64,000 bases of DNA from Mastigias papua (lineage: Eukaryota; Cnidaria; Scyphozoa; Rhizostomeae; Mastigiidae): positions 1,798,001 through 1,862,000 of the forward strand of contig OZ025276.1 of NCBI GenBank assembly GCA_964019165.1, in the 5' to 3' direction. Positions 32,833 to 44,482 of this stretch are shown in pieces (within the stretch, counting starts at the first letter, position 1; each line of letters begins with the position of its first letter). The position numbers and the translations under genes are program-made. The notes beneath the pieces were generated by a model. It did not search any database and was not told the DNA's origin. It was given only the letters and a program-made list of their open reading frames with translations.

Positions 32833-35270
32833 ATGGATGGTATACTGTACCTATTGCATGATTGTGGCGACATTGATGATGAAGAGCTTCTACTTTTAGT
32901 TGGTGATAGACAGCACAATTTGCACACTGGTCTTCCCTATTTCAAATATGATAGATTCACTATTTTTGAGATGGGTGAAGACGAGTGTGAACTTGAGTTC
33001 AGATTTAAAAAAGGTGACATATTTAGGCTTGCAGCCGCTTTGCAGTTTCCTGAAGTCTTCCGGTGTGAGAATGGTGTGGTGGTAGACACTGTCGAAAGCC
33101 TATGTATTGCTTTAAAGAGATTTGCATATCCTTGCCGGTATGCAGACCTTATCCCTCACTTTGGAAGGCCTGTATCCCACTTATGCATGATTAAAACTCT
33201 TGTAGTAGATCATATGAACGACAGATTTGGCTACCTCCTCACTAATCTAGATCAACCGTGGCTGTCACGTCAGTGTTTAACGTTTTTTGCAAATGCCATT
33301 AGCACTAAGGGTGCTGCTTTAGACAACTGCTGGGGCTTTATTGATGGCACAGTGAGACCACTTTGTAGGCCTAAGCAGCATCAAAGGCTTTTTTACAATG
33401 GTCACAAAAGGGTGCATGCCATAAAATTCCAGTCAGTTGTCACACCCAATGGAATTATTGCTAACCTGTATGTAGTGGCGTAGCGTCAGGGTATTCAAGG
33501 TATTCAGTGAATACCCTACAATTTGCAGAAAAAATAATAATCTGCATTACGTTGTGATAACAGTACTATTTCTCAAGTGCTCATTCAAATGGCAAATTTA
33601 ACTCCTTTTAACGAGTTTACCTGCCTTAATATTCAAGCTGTGCAAGTGTACAGACGTGAATCGTTTGGAAGCAAGCAGAGTTGTAAAGAAAATGCAGAAG
33701 ACAAAACAACACCTTCATGTTAAACAGAAGTTCGTCACGAATACGCAGTGAATACCCGGTAGGGTGAGTCCACCACTCAAAATGCTCCATTTCATGAATA
33801 AAATTGTCTTTAATGAGCGACAACAATCTCAAAATACGCTGAGAAATGGCCAGCGTCCAGCCTCATATTTCTATAGCCTCACATAGAGGCTTATAAACAA
33901 TGAGCTTGAGTACTTGGAGTGGCGGAGTAGGTATCGAATACGAAGGAAATACGACACGTGAAATGTATAATAGGAGAGTTGAAAGACTGACTTTTTAGGA
34001 AGACAGTTCTGGTCAGATGTACATTATGTCATGTGGCAGCAGCAGCAAGAAAGACAAGTGAAAGGCAGGTTGCTCGTAGAGGTTCAATCGCACTTAGGCC
34101 ACGTTCTTCAATGTCTCATTTTGCGGTGTTAGGAGGAGCCTATAACTGTTTTAATTTCGTGAATAGTATAACGATAGACGTCAAACATTCCCCTTATATT
34201 TCTAAATATATGTAAGTTCCCTGGCTTAGTCTCTTTCTGTTTACATAATGCATGCTGCTAGATTTGCAAAGTTCCCTGGCTTAGTCTCTGTCTGTTTACA
34301 TAATGTGTGCTGCTAGATTTGCACAATCCAAAGGTATGCAAAGTCATATGATATTGTCCCTATCAACATTCTGACTTATTAGTCATTCTCTGCTATTGTC
34401 CAGTTGCTATTGTAAAGAGTGTTCTTTTGTTAAGGCTTCGAGAACCTTATAGGCTTTGCTGTTATAGGCTCTGTTCATAATTTGGTAGACAGATTTAACT
34501 TGACTATGGGGAATAAGCGGTGGTGCTAACGTCACATCGCTGATTCAAACCTACTTCTCAAAATTATCACTTACTGAAAAAAGAGGATTGTTGATAAGGG
34601 GAGGCCGAAGCCTTGCAATAACAGCACACAGCCTAGATACAACGTCTAGTATTAATTTTTGGTTCCTTTCTGTTATGTGACCATGACCGACTGATGAATA
34701 CAGGGTAGGAGATTAAGTTTTTTACTAGATATTTATGTTCAGGGCGATAAATGCCACGGGACATCAACTAGCCACACCCAGCCACACCCAGCCACACCCT
34801 ATGCTAGAGTACCCTGTCAAAAAAGTCACGCTATGCCACTGCCTGTATGGCCCAACTGAAGGAAGAAGGCATGATAGTGGGATACTTGCAATGTCAGGAC
34901 TGTTGAACCAGTTAGCTCAGCACTCTCTCCTGATGGCCAGCCTTTGTGCATCTATGGGGACCCTGCGTATCCTCATAGAAGTCATCTCCAATGCCCATTT
35001 GCAAGAAGACCTAACCTTACTGATGAAGAGCAAGCCTTTAATCAGTCTATGAGTAAGGTCTGTGTTTCTGTAGAGTGGGTCTTTGGAGACATCATACATT
35101 ATTTTAAGTTTACAGACTTTAGAAAGGATCTAAAGGTTGGCCTCAGTGCTATTGGAAAGATTTATGTTGTTTGTGCCCTACTGCAAACTGCCCTTACTTG
35201 CTTGTATGGCAATCATACGTCAGCCTTCTTTGATGTGCATACACCAGAACTGGAAGATTACTTCAGGTAA
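32833..35270 (+). pseudogene. Harbinger copy C DDE transposase, split and frameshifted
   Basis: ATG at 32833 (MDGILYLLHDCGDIDDEELL) starts a clean frame through CWGFIDGTVRPLCRP (first Asp) and YNGHKRVHAIKF to 33472. The hAT insertion separates this from 34842 onward. There the frame shifts near 34930, before CIYGDPAYPHRSHL (second Asp) and VEWVFGDIIHYFKF (Glu), and ends at 35270. Apart from the insertion and the single shift the protein is complete and retains all catalytic residues. Just after the stop (35280-35370) are degenerate units of the hairpin repeat. Confidence 0.88.
33473..34841. mobile_element. Non-autonomous hAT element
   Basis: The ends are TAGTGGCGTAGCG (33473) and the complement of CAGTGGCATAGCG (ending 34841), a typical hAT terminus. 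A perfect 8-bp target duplication, CCTGTATG, is at 33465-33472 and 34842-34849. The 1369-bp interior has no transposase. It holds a tandem duplication of about 57 bp at 34213-34325 (GTTCCCTGGCTTAGTCTCT start) and three CCACACCCAG-type units at 34768-34799. Confidence 0.9.
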
Positions 35271-35909
35271 AAGCAAAGACAGCTTTTAAGGTGCCAAAGC
35301 AGCTTTTTTACAAGTCTGTCTAGGCAGTTGTGTAGAAGCTCTTCAAACAGCTTTTTTAAAATCTACCAAAGCTACTTAAGTTGGTTCTCTCCAATGTACA
35401 CATGATATATTAGTATACTGGCCAAATTTTAATAAGTATATGGTCTCCATGTACTCATGCATTGTTTGATTATTGTGGTAAGTCATCTCTCTAATAGATT
35501 TAAGCAAGAGTATTCCTTCTATACTTGGATAGCATGTTATAAATCAGCACTAATTAATAAGCTACCACATTTAAGATGTGGAGGTACTGTTATTATTATC
35601 AATATTATAGTATCATTATTTGGCAGATTCAGTGCTCAAGGGTAAAAAACAACAAATGAGAAGCAAAAAACATGTTTCAAACTGCAATATACAAAACACA
35701 GAACCCAGCAAAATGCAGCAACATGAAAGGAAGATATTTTATATTTCCTATTCAATTTCAACAGAGAAACTTCATTTCAAAAGGAAAAGTGTCATAGGGT
35801 AGAGACTAAGATTTCAGGTATGTTGATGGTGAAAGTTGGGAATGTGTGAACAATAAAAGAGACTTTGGTCTAAAAATGAGGAGGCAAATAATACTTAACA
35901 GCCTATCCT

Positions 35910-36640
35910 TTACTTCTTTTCAAGGCTTTTTTGGTATAGGGACAGGAGTACTTTGTTTTGCTGCTGTACCTCCTCCAAAATAGCCTGTTGCTGATGCAGT
36001 TGCTGCTTCAAGACAAAACGTAAATCATTCTCTCTTTTCAACCTGGCCTCCACTTCTCTCTCTCTCATACATAGCTCTCTCTCTTTCATATTCTGCTCTC
36101 TTTCTTTCATTTTTCTTTCTGCTTCTTCCCTCATTTCCCTCACATTGATCTCCCTATTCCTAAGCTCCATTTCCTCCTCGTTCAGCTTATCATCATGCTC
36201 TCTTCTTTCCTTTAAGTACTCTATTGCTTCTGTTCCACACCTTCTTTTCCTACCCTCTCTATCGACACCCTCTCCTGCCCTTGTCTCTGCTAGTCTCTCC
36301 ATTGCTCTCTTCCTAACTGATGCTGCAGTGGTCTTTTCTCTTTCTAACTCCTTTCTCCTTTCTCCAGCTTCCCATAGCTCCTCATTCATGAGCTGTACTA
36401 TTTCTTCAAGGGCCTGGTCCAGCTCATCTGGCTCATCAGGGCAAATGCCACTAGCTCTCTCTTCACTTGCCTTTTTTTTCCTAAAATGTTTTTCTAGTTT
36501 TGTAAAGCGATCCCTCACTCCTCTCATATCAACAAGGAAGTGTGGGCGCTCTACATCATTCAAGTTTTGGGCAATTTTCTCCCAACAGCGTCCCCTATCT
36601 CTTGTCCTATGCTTGAAGCGGAAAGATGACTTTGGAAAGA
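35910..36640 (-). pseudogene. Myb-like coiled-coil partner of Harbinger C, N-terminus cut off
   Basis: The frame is open from the junction at about 36640 to the stop at 35910: RFKHRTRDRGRCWEKIAQNL, FLVDMRGVRDRFTKLEKHF, ASGICPDEPDELDQALEEI. A long E/R/K coiled coil follows, then FVLKQQLHQQQAILEEVQQQ. About 25 N-terminal residues (the MTW...CREVL segment of copy F) are replaced by BEL-2 sequence. Otherwise the frame is intact, so the truncation is by insertion rather than decay. Confidence 0.85.
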
Positions 36641-37831
36641 TCTTCACTATCAGAAAACAGTGGAAACAAAAGAGCCAAAGCAAAACTGCCTAAAATATAG
36701 CTGCAAACATTTGATGGAAGACCACATGACTGGCCAGAATTGTGGGACGCATTCAGCAGCAAAGTGCAGAGAGATGATGACCTACCCAATGCAGTCAAAT
36801 TTCAATAGTTGAAAAATTCCTGGCTAGAGCCAGCAAAGTCACTAATTTCAAGGTCCAGGAAGACTGCAGCGAACTATAAGGCTGCCATGGATCTTTTACA
36901 CCAAAGGTATGCAAAGCCAGTGCTGAGTAAAAGAGCACATATTACCAAAATTTTCACATATAATTTGGTTTGGGATAAGAAGCATGTTGGGAAACTGAGA
37001 GCTTTGCATGATAAGGTGGAAACGCACCACAGAGGACTAGAAGCACTGCGTGTTGAAGAAGAAAGCTATGCAACCATAGTGGTTCCAGTATTATTGGTAA
37101 AGATTCCACAGGCTGTCTGCCTCAATATGGTGAGAGTGTCAAGTAAGGACCAGCTGGAATGGACCATGCAAGATTTCCTGGAAAGCCAAAGAAAAGAAAG
37201 TGATGTTAGAGAGATAAGGGCACCCATTCTTGGAGCAGGAACAGGAGATAGAAGGCCAGATTATCTGAGGAGAAGTGTGGAACAACCATTTGGTGAAGGA
37301 ACAGCGACTGCATTGCACACCTTCAGAATAGAGAGAATGGAAAAGAGATGTGCTTACTGCATGGAAAAGCACGATGAAGAAAATTGTCAGAAGGTGAAGA
37401 ATGTAGAGGACCGTAGAAGTATTAGTAAGAAATTTGGTCGTTTCTTTATTTGCCTTAAGAAAGGCCACAAGGCAATAGATTATAGATCAAGGGTCTTATG
37501 TAAGATATGTAAGGGCAGACATCATGTATCACTTTGCGTTAAATCCAAGGATTTACCAGTAAGTCAGGGCCACAGATCTTAGGCCACACCCTCATCCCCT
37601 AAGGCACCAGAAAGAACTGAAGGCAGCACTAATGTAGCTTTGTGCTCTAACTACCAGGACAGGATGAGCTCTGCAGCACTGCAAACAGCGCAAGAGATAG
37701 CCAATGGCAATGATAGGGTAAGGGTATGCATGCTATTTGATAGCAGGAGTCAGAAAACGTTTGTAACTCCCAATGTAGTACAAGAGGCAGGGCTGCGCAC
37801 TGTGAGAAAGGAAAGCTTGGGGGTACTGTAG
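36641..37831 (+). pseudogene. BEL/Pao gag and protease start (BEL-2)
   Basis: After two stops (near 36692 and 36807) the frame is open: LQTFDGRPHDWPELWDAFSS, then AAMDLLHQRYAKPVLSKRAH and KLRALHDKVETHHRGLEAL, a DUF1759-type capsid region. Next come cysteine clusters, CAYCMEKHDEENC and FICLKKGHKAIDYRSRVLCK, where some knuckle residues are missing. The protease motif in a following frame reads VRVCMLFDSRSQKTFVT, with D-S-R in place of the usual D-S/T-G. This suggests an inactive protease. The G1 LTR begins at 37827. Confidence 0.8.
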
Positions 37832-38088
37832 TATATAAGATTATATTTACATCTAGTATTGTATTTACGACTGTATTTAGTACTGCGTAGGAGCCTGGAA
37901 GTAGGTGGATTGTATTTGTTGTAGTTAGAGGGGGAGTATCTAGAGAGAGTTCGGAGAGGAGTTCAGAGAGAAGAGATTGAGTAGTATATAGAGAGATAAA
38001 TTGAGTATATGAGAGAGTTGAAGGAATCTGTGTTTTTGTATTCAGTGTTGTCTATTTTATATCAGATCGTGAAGCTTTGTGACGTACA
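37827..38088 (+). repeat. Left LTR of G1
   Basis: Begins TGTAGTATATAAG and ends GTGACGTACA. It is directly repeated at 49995-50246 with small indels. It contains a purine-rich stretch of GAGAGA units. Confidence 0.8.
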
Positions 38089-38376
38089 GTTTGGAGGTCC
38101 TACTGAGATCGTTGTTTGTTTATAGTTGTTACATGCACTTGTAAGCAGAGACATGCACAAAGAAGCAGCAGGAGGCGAAGGACTACAACAGGAACGCATC
38201 TGTAATATCCAGTCAATTTTTCGTAGACCAGATAAGTTTAAGTTGGGAGATGATTTTGATTTATTTTGGAGAAAACCTATTCTTTATTTTGAAGCTATTG
38301 ATTTAAAGGAGGATAAAAAGAAGCGTTTGGCTATATTGTTCAATTTGAATGATGCATGTAGGATTGCAGATCCTAT

Positions 38377-39117
38377 TGTTACGGATGCTTCCGCTATAGT
38401 CCCATAGCAGTTCCTAATCCCTCACATCAGGTGTAACAGTTGCCTGCTATGCATTTTCTTTGTCTCGCAACTACTAACTATACCACCTGTAGTTACCATG
38501 TAGAGCAAAAAGGAGTGCAGAACACGTTTTCTAGTGTGGTTCAACCGTTTTCGCTACAAAAGGTTATCGCTTGACAGAAATACAAAGAAATAGTGCCTTC
38601 GTCTATAAATCGTTGGTCATAGAGGCAAGTGGGACCGATATGTAAGTGTATCTTTAGCTTAATCGTTTTATATACGCCCCCTTTTACTACGTATTGTTAG
38701 TCTCGTGTTTTCTATTCATATGTTATTAGTTAATCTCGCTAAGTATTGTTTTGTTGGTATCTTAACTACCCCTTTGCTTCATTTATGTATTCAATTACTT
38801 GATCTTAGGAGACACCATATAGTCTTATGCCTAGATATTGATTGTTTATTGATTATACTTTGCAATTAAATTAATTCTCCTAGTATCATAAAATCATTGT
38901 ATTTCAGTTTACGTATTGATTGGCACGAATTTATCTTCAATAATCGTTGGTCGTCGTCGTTGTTCTTCGTTTCAATCTATGTGGAGATAAATTCACTACC
39001 CTTCAATTCAGTAGAATACGTCCCAAACTAAGTCACTAGCCAAGTGGTCTGACATATTCGATTGTGATTCGCAAATCCCACTTATCACGCATGTTGGTCC
39101 AGGGCTAAGCGCTTACA
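38377..39117 (+). repeat. 5' LTR of BEL-1
   Basis: 741 bp, TG...CA ends. Almost identical to 48918-49659; differences include CACGTTTT/CACATTTT, CCAAGTGG/CCAATTGG and a one-base indel near 38980. Confidence 0.95.
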
Positions 39118-39210
39118 GTAAAATATCGCGTGTCTCTAAAGTGCCATTGGTTCGTTAAGATAACTCGTTATTATGAAGTCGTTGTTCGTTTAGTTATGCT
39201 GTGAAACACG

Positions 39211-41635
39211 ATGAGTATCTCATCTGCACCCGGTGACGTACCTTTCTATCGTGAACTGAGCTCTACAGTTAATGCTCCTGCATTGTCAGTTGTTGATTGG
39301 AACAGTAAAAATGAGGCATCTCCTCGTAGACAGAAATTGACTGAGAGAGGACGCTTATTTTTCAAAGAAATCAAAGTGGCCTCAAAGCACCTTAAGGGCG
39401 CAATTGATCTTATTAAAGACCTTGTCAAAAGCCCAATGTGCGATCTTGAGCGTTTGGAGTCTGAAAGACATTATTTAGACGTGTTGAAGGACAAATTGAA
39501 TGCTGCTCATCAAGAGTATGATTATCTCCTAATAACTGAAACCGAAAGGGAAGAATCATATCGTTGGTTTGATCTTAAGGATAGGGAGTATAACGAATGT
39601 CGAATGAGACTTTGTGAGGAAATTCAAGCTTTAGAGAGAGCTTCGATAAGATCAGTAATAACAGATGATGCATCGAATAAATCTTCATCTTCAAAGACAA
39701 GTTCTAAAAAGTCATCAAGTTCTAAGAAATCTTCATCATCGTCTGTGCTTCTAGCTAGAGCTAATTCAGCAGCAAAGACAGCTAAGTTACAGGTTGAAAT
39801 GAGTTTCCTTGAAAATGAGACTAAGCTTAAACGCTTACAATTAGAAAAGGAAATTGAAATAGCTAAGGCAGAAGAAAGGGCCCTATCCAAAGTATTGGAT
39901 AAAACCATCGAAAGGACTAATGCAAGCGATAACGTAGATGAAAAGAAAATGTCTAACGTAAAACTGGAAATAAAACAAGAATCCGAGGACGTCGAAAGGC
40001 TAGACAATTGTCCAAATAGATTGCCTTTGAATCCACAAGCTTTGTCTTTTCAGCCTTTCATGAATACAGCTTTACAGGACATTGTAAACGTGCAAGCAAA
40101 ACAGACTGAGCTTTGTACCTTGATTATAAATCAGCAAAGAGCCAACCTTTTGCCAAGTAAGGAGCCCCCAGTGTTTTCTGGAAACCCATTTGACTATCCT
40201 GCCTTCATAACTGCATTTGACATAATTATATCGCATAACGCTATATCAGACTGCGATCGTCTCTATTTTCTCGACAAGTACACAAGGGGAAAAGCTAATG
40301 CTGTTGTTAAGGGTTTTCTAGCAACAAATTCTGAACAAGCCTACCAAAGCGCGAGGAAACTTTTAGATAGTAGGTATGGTAATCCTGTGCATGTAGCTGA
40401 AGCATACAAATCAAGTCTTAGAGAATGGCCGCACATAAAGGATGGAGACAGCAATGCAATCCTCGAGTTTTCAGATTTCCTTATCAAGTGCGAAACAGCT
40501 ATGAAAACAATGCAGTCAATGTCAGAACTCGATTCAACTCAGATTTTGTTCCAATTGTCAGCTAAGCTACCTTCGTACTTAGGAGTAAAATGGTGTCGTC
40601 ATGCCCATGAACAACAGGTCAGTTTCCGAAAGCCAGTTACCTTCTGTGACTTTGTAAGGGTCGTAAACCAAGAGGCAGAACTGGCCAATGATCCAGTTTT
40701 CTCACCAGAAGCACTGATGAGGGAGAGAAAAAGAGCAGCAACTCATACTTACATCAAACCCAATAATAAAGTTCGCAGCAAAACTTTATCGGGACACAGC
40801 TTTATTACTGCAGCTCGTACAGAAGAACCCTGTCCAGCATGCAAAGGCAAACATAGCCTAGCAAAGTGTACTACTTTCCAGGCCAAGTCAGTTGAAGAAC
40901 GAAGTGAGTTCATTCGTCTAAGTACATTGTGCTTTAGATGTTTTAAGGAAGGCCATATTTCAGCCAAATGTCAATCACGGCAAAGCTGCCAAAATTGTGG
41001 GAAAAGCCATCATACCTTATTACATGGTGCAAAGCCCAAGATAAAGAGAATTGAAGCTAAATCCCAACCTTCTCGTGAAAAGGAAGTAAAAGGTGGAGGT
41101 ATAATCAACATCTCTACTAATCCTGTACCAGCAAACACTAATGCTTCATCAAGTTTATTCGTTTGTGACAGCGAACGTCAATCTAAGAATATAATTACTA
41201 ACTCTACAATTATTCCAGTCATCCTTTATCACAAAGATAACCCTACAAAAGAGGTGAAAATCTACGCTCTGTTGGACGATGCAAGTGACACTACGTTTGT
41301 GACAGAAGGAGTACAACAAGAACTCGGAATAAAGGGAGTTGAAACAAGATTAAGCCTCAGTACGATGCTCGGTCGTCAGGTACTTAAAGCATCTAAGATC
41401 GATGGTTTGATAGTAGAGAGATTAGACAAGGGTGCTAAAGTCGAACTTCCAAAGGTGTTTACGAGAGAGACAATACCGACGAGAATTGACCAAATTCCAA
41501 CGCATGAAATAGCTGAAAAATGGCCCCATCTAAAAAGAATAAAGGATAAGATTCAGAATCTCGATGAAAGTATTTGCATTGGTCTACTCATAGGATGTAA
41601 CTGTCCAAAAGCAATCAAACCTAAAGAAGTTATTA
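39211..41635 (+). CDS. BEL-1 gag and protease (first part of polyprotein)
   Basis: ATG at 39211 starts an uninterrupted frame of about 808 codons up to the Harbinger F insertion. N-terminal helices and a serine-rich segment (residues about 155-180, SSSSKTSSKKSSSSKK) precede a Glu/Lys coiled coil. The capsid-like DUF1759 region (about 330-480) contains FDIIISHNAISDCDRLYFLD. Three cysteine clusters follow (about 538-600): CPACKGKHSLAKC, CFRCFKEGHISAKC and CQNCGKSHHTLLH. The aspartic protease (about 685-) has IYALLDDASDTTFVTEG. The frame continues in the pol piece at 45123. It supplies the particle shell and the maturation protease. Confidence 0.92.
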
Positions 41636-41785
41636 GAGAGTTTCCGATCGACAACACAACGAGAACGGGAACGTGAGCGAGGTCTGGAACTAGCCGGTCC
41701 TGCACTTGGTCTTGCCAACAGGGATTTTTCTTTTCCGATTGACGACAGCGACGCAGACTTGGCGCCAAAATCAAAGAAGGGGGAA

Positions 41786-42850
41786 ATGGAGAATGTGTTA
41801 TACGTGCTGCATGAGGATAACGATATCGATGACGAGGAACTTCTTCTCTTAATGCCAAATCACCGTAGAAATTTACATGCTGGCCTACCGTATTTTGCAT
41901 ACGATAGATTCAATATTTTCGAACTGCGCGAAGACGAATGTCAAGTGGAATTTCGCTTCAAAAAAGAGGACATTTTCCGACTTGCTGCTGCTTTACAGCT
42001 CCCTGAGAAGTTCACGTGCGAAAATGGTGTGGTTTTAGACACTATTGAAGGCCTGTGCATTGCGCTGAAAAGATTTGCATATCCTTGCAGGTATGTTGAT
42101 CTTATCCCTCGGTTTGGTAGGCCTGTATCACAGCTCTGCATGGTCACACATATTGTTGTAGACCATATCTATGACACATTTGGCTACCTCCTTACTAGCT
42201 TGGACCAGCCATGGTTGTCAGAAAATAATTTGCAGCTGTTTGCGGGTGCCATTAGTAACAAAGGTGCTGCTTTAGACAACTGCTGGGGCTTTGTGGATGG
42301 AACAGTTAGGCCTGTGTGTAGACCTAAACAGGATCAAAGAGCTGTTTACAATGGCCACAAAAGGGTGCATGCAATAAAATTCCAATCGTTGGTTACACCA
42401 AATGGATTAAGTGCCAACCTTTTTGGGCCTTTGGAAGGTAGGCGTCATGACAGTGCCATACTTGCAATGTCTGGGCTATTAGAGCAACTGGAGCAGCACT
42501 CATTCAGGCCAGATGGCCAACCTTTATGCATCTATGGGGATCCAGCCTATCCACATAGAGTACATCTTCAATGCCCCTTTGCACGAAGGCCAGACCTTAC
42601 TGCTGATGAACAAGCCTTCAATCAGTCAATGAGTAAGGTTCGCATTTGTGTAGAGTGGGTATTTGGAGACATTGTGAACTACTTTAAATTTACAGATTAC
42701 AAAAAGGATCTCAAGGTTGGCCTAAGTGCTGTTGGCAAGATCTATGTTGTCTGTGCCTTGCTCAGAAATGCTCTAACATGCCTGTATGGAAACAACACGT
42801 CAGCTTTTTTCAATGTTCCACCACCAGCCCTAGAAGATTACTTCAGGTGA
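41786..42850 (+). CDS. Harbinger-type DDE transposase (copy F), intact
   Basis: The ATG at 41786 (MENVLYVLHEDNDIDDEELL) is chosen because it matches the ATG of copy C; the frame is open a little further upstream without an ATG. The protein is 354 residues. After a helical N-terminal half, a DDE_Tnp_4-type core holds the catalytic triad: Asp171 in CWGFVDGTVRPVCRP, Asp252 in CIYGDPAYPHRVHL and Glu290 in CVEWVFGDIVNYFKF. It also has YNGHKRVHAIKF and GRRHDSAIL. No stop or shift is present. It should catalyse cut-and-paste movement with the Myb partner encoded at 43694-44482. The promoter presumably lies in the 150-bp left end. Confidence 0.94.
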   Translation: MENVLYVLHEDNDIDDEELLLLMPNHRRNLHAGLPYFAYDRFNIFELREDECQVEFRFKKEDIFRLAAALQLPEKFTCENGVVLDTIEGLCIALKRFAYPCRYVDLIPRFGRPVSQLCMVTHIVVDHIYDTFGYLLTSLDQPWLSENNLQLFAGAISNKGAALDNCWGFVDGTVRPVCRPKQDQRAVYNGHKRVHAIKFQSLVTPNGLSANLFGPLEGRRHDSAILAMSGLLEQLEQHSFRPDGQPLCIYGDPAYPHRVHLQCPFARRPDLTADEQAFNQSMSKVRICVEWVFGDIVNYFKFTDYKKDLKVGLSAVGKIYVVCALLRNALTCLYGNNTSAFFNVPPPALEDYFR

Positions 42851-42884
42851 ATGATGTGAACCAGCTGTGTTGAAAGCTAGTAGA

Positions 42885-43163
42885 AAACCAGTTTTCTTGA
42901 AAACTACCATGAACAGTTTTTTTGAAAACTACCCTGACCAGTTTTTTTGAAAACTACTCTGAACAGTTTTTTTGAAAACTATCCAAAACAGTTTTTTTGA
43001 AAACTACCAAAAACAGTTTTTTTGAAAACTACCAAAAACAGTTTTTTTGAAAACTACCAAAAATAGTTTTTTTGAAAACTACCAAAAATAGTTTTTTTTG
43101 AAAACTACCCAAAACAGTTTTTTTAAAACTACCAAAAACAGTTTTTTTGAAAACTACTAAATC
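42885..43163. repeat. 11-unit, 25-bp tandem hairpin repeat in Harbinger F
   Basis: Units read GTTTTTTTGAAAACTACCAA plus about five bases. In each, AGTTTT can pair with AAAACT around a short loop. The array starts about 35 bp after the transposase stop, between the two convergent genes. A related array sits at the same place in copy A (9134-9335), and decayed units occur in copies B and C, so it is an inherited part of the element. It might end or process transcripts. From 43164 to 43693 the spacer has no other feature. Confidence 0.9.
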
Positions 43164-43693
43164 TACCAAGGTTGTAAGCTGCCTACTGCACATGATGAAG
43201 TCCATAATTACTTTTCACTGCTTGCTTATGGGTTGTAAGCATAAGAAAGCTCAAAATATGTAAATATTACATCTATTTATATTAAATGTTACCATACCAT
43301 AGTCCACATTCAAAAATGGAAAGCCTGCATTATAGACATATATATTACTCTTTTCTCTTAATATGAAAAAATTATTTCAAAATATAAGCCATACAAAAAG
43401 AAGGAACTCATCCAGCCTGCTTTAGCTCTAGACTGGCTTCATATTGTCCATTGATTTAGTGATTTGTAATTATTGGAGAATGTTTAAAAATTAGGCAAAT
43501 TGTATCATCTTGAAAAATCCTTTTAGTTGAAAGTACTATAAATCAAAATTTTTGTAATGAAATTATAACAAAGCAGTCAATTTGCCAATCGGGGAGAGTA
43601 GTCTAGCACATGATGTCAAAATACACAAGTGCCATATTTTGGAAGCTATGGCTAAGTTACATATGAGGGCCATTCCACCAATTTCATAATAAA

Positions 43694-44482
43694 TTATTCC
43701 TTCTTTTGCAAGCTATTTTGGTACAGGGATAGTAGCAGCTTGTTTTGCTGCTGAACCTGTTCCAAAATAGCATGCTGCTGTTGAATCTGTTGTTTTAAGA
43801 CAAAGATGATGTCTTGGTCCCTCTTAAACTGTTCCTCAAGTTCTCTCTCCCTCAAATTCTGCTCTCTCTCTTTCATCTCCAGTTCTCTTCTTCTCATGAT
43901 CATCTTCTCCTCAGCTCTCTTTTCTTGCAAGTCTACCTCTCTCTTTCTCAGCTCTAACTCTTCCTCCTTTATTTTCCTTTCCTGTTCCCTTTTTTCTCTC
44001 AAATAATCCACTGCTTCTGTCCCACACTTTCTCCGCTTTCCCTCTCTTTCCACATGCTCTCTAGCCCTAGTCTCTCCCATTCTCTCCATTGCCCTCTTCC
44101 TCATTGATTCTGCAGTTTCTTTTTCCTTTTGAATTACGAGCCTTCTCTTATCTTCTCCAATCTTCAACTGCTCTTGCTGACTCTCCTCCATCTCAGAAAT
44201 TTCCTCTAGAGCCTGTTCCAATTCATCAGGCTCATCAGGACAGATACCACTTGCTCTCTCCTCATGAGCCCTCTTACGTTTGAAATCTTTCTGCAACTTG
44301 CAGAAACGATCTCTAACAGCTCTCTGATCGACCATAAACCGAGGCCGTTCCGAACTGTTGAGATTTTTTGAAATTTTGTCCCAACATTGCCCTCTATCTC
44401 TGGTGCCATGTTTGAACTGGAAGGGCTGTATTACAAGCACCTCCCTACACAAGGCTATATCGTGCCCTTTGCTCCACGTCAT
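43694..44482 (-). CDS. Myb/SANT-like coiled-coil partner protein (copy F), intact
   Basis: 262 residues, with start MTWSKGHDIALCREVLV. The N-terminal about 95 residues form a Myb/trihelix-like domain (RDRGQCWDKISKNLNSSERP, FMVDQRAVRDRFCKLQKDF). RASGICPDEPDELEQALEEI follows. A very long Glu/Arg/Lys coiled coil runs from about residue 105 to 225. The C-terminus is glutamine-rich (FVLKQQIQQQHAILEQVQQQ). Harbinger transposons need such a partner for nuclear entry and end recognition; here the role is inferred from the paired, convergent arrangement repeated in copies A, B and C. Between 44483 and 45058 there is only untranslated sequence and the right end. Confidence 0.92.
   Translation of the reverse strand: MTWSKGHDIALCREVLVIQPFQFKHGTRDRGQCWDKISKNLNSSERPRFMVDQRAVRDRFCKLQKDFKRKRAHEERASGICPDEPDELEQALEEISEMEESQQEQLKIGEDKRRLVIQKEKETAESMRKRAMERMGETRAREHVEREGKRRKCGTEAVDYLREKREQERKIKEEELELRKREVDLQEKRAEEKMIMRRRELEMKEREQNLRERELEEQFKRDQDIIFVLKQQIQQQHAILEQVQQQNKLLLSLYQNSLQKKE

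Larger units (their letters stand above)
32693..36640 (+). mobile_element. Harbinger-type DNA transposon, copy C (right end lost or displaced)
   Basis: The left terminus reads GTGAGTTTCCGATCGACATC after TA (32691-32692), as in copies B and F apart from one base. A plus-strand transposase and a minus-strand Myb gene are in the family order. The transposase is split by a non-autonomous hAT (33473-34841). The Myb gene is cut at about 36640, where BEL-2 sequence begins. The matching right terminus was not found after BEL-2 ends near 50.8 kb. Confidence 0.85.

Noticed and set aside
41759..41785. Upstream start for the Harbinger F transposase
   Set aside because: The codon at 41759 is TTG; the ATG at 41786 agrees with the ATG of copy C.
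42885..43163. Regular 25-bp repeats resembling a CRISPR array
   Set aside because: Units are directly abutting with no unique spacers, the context is a eukaryotic transposon, and no cas-like gene is present.
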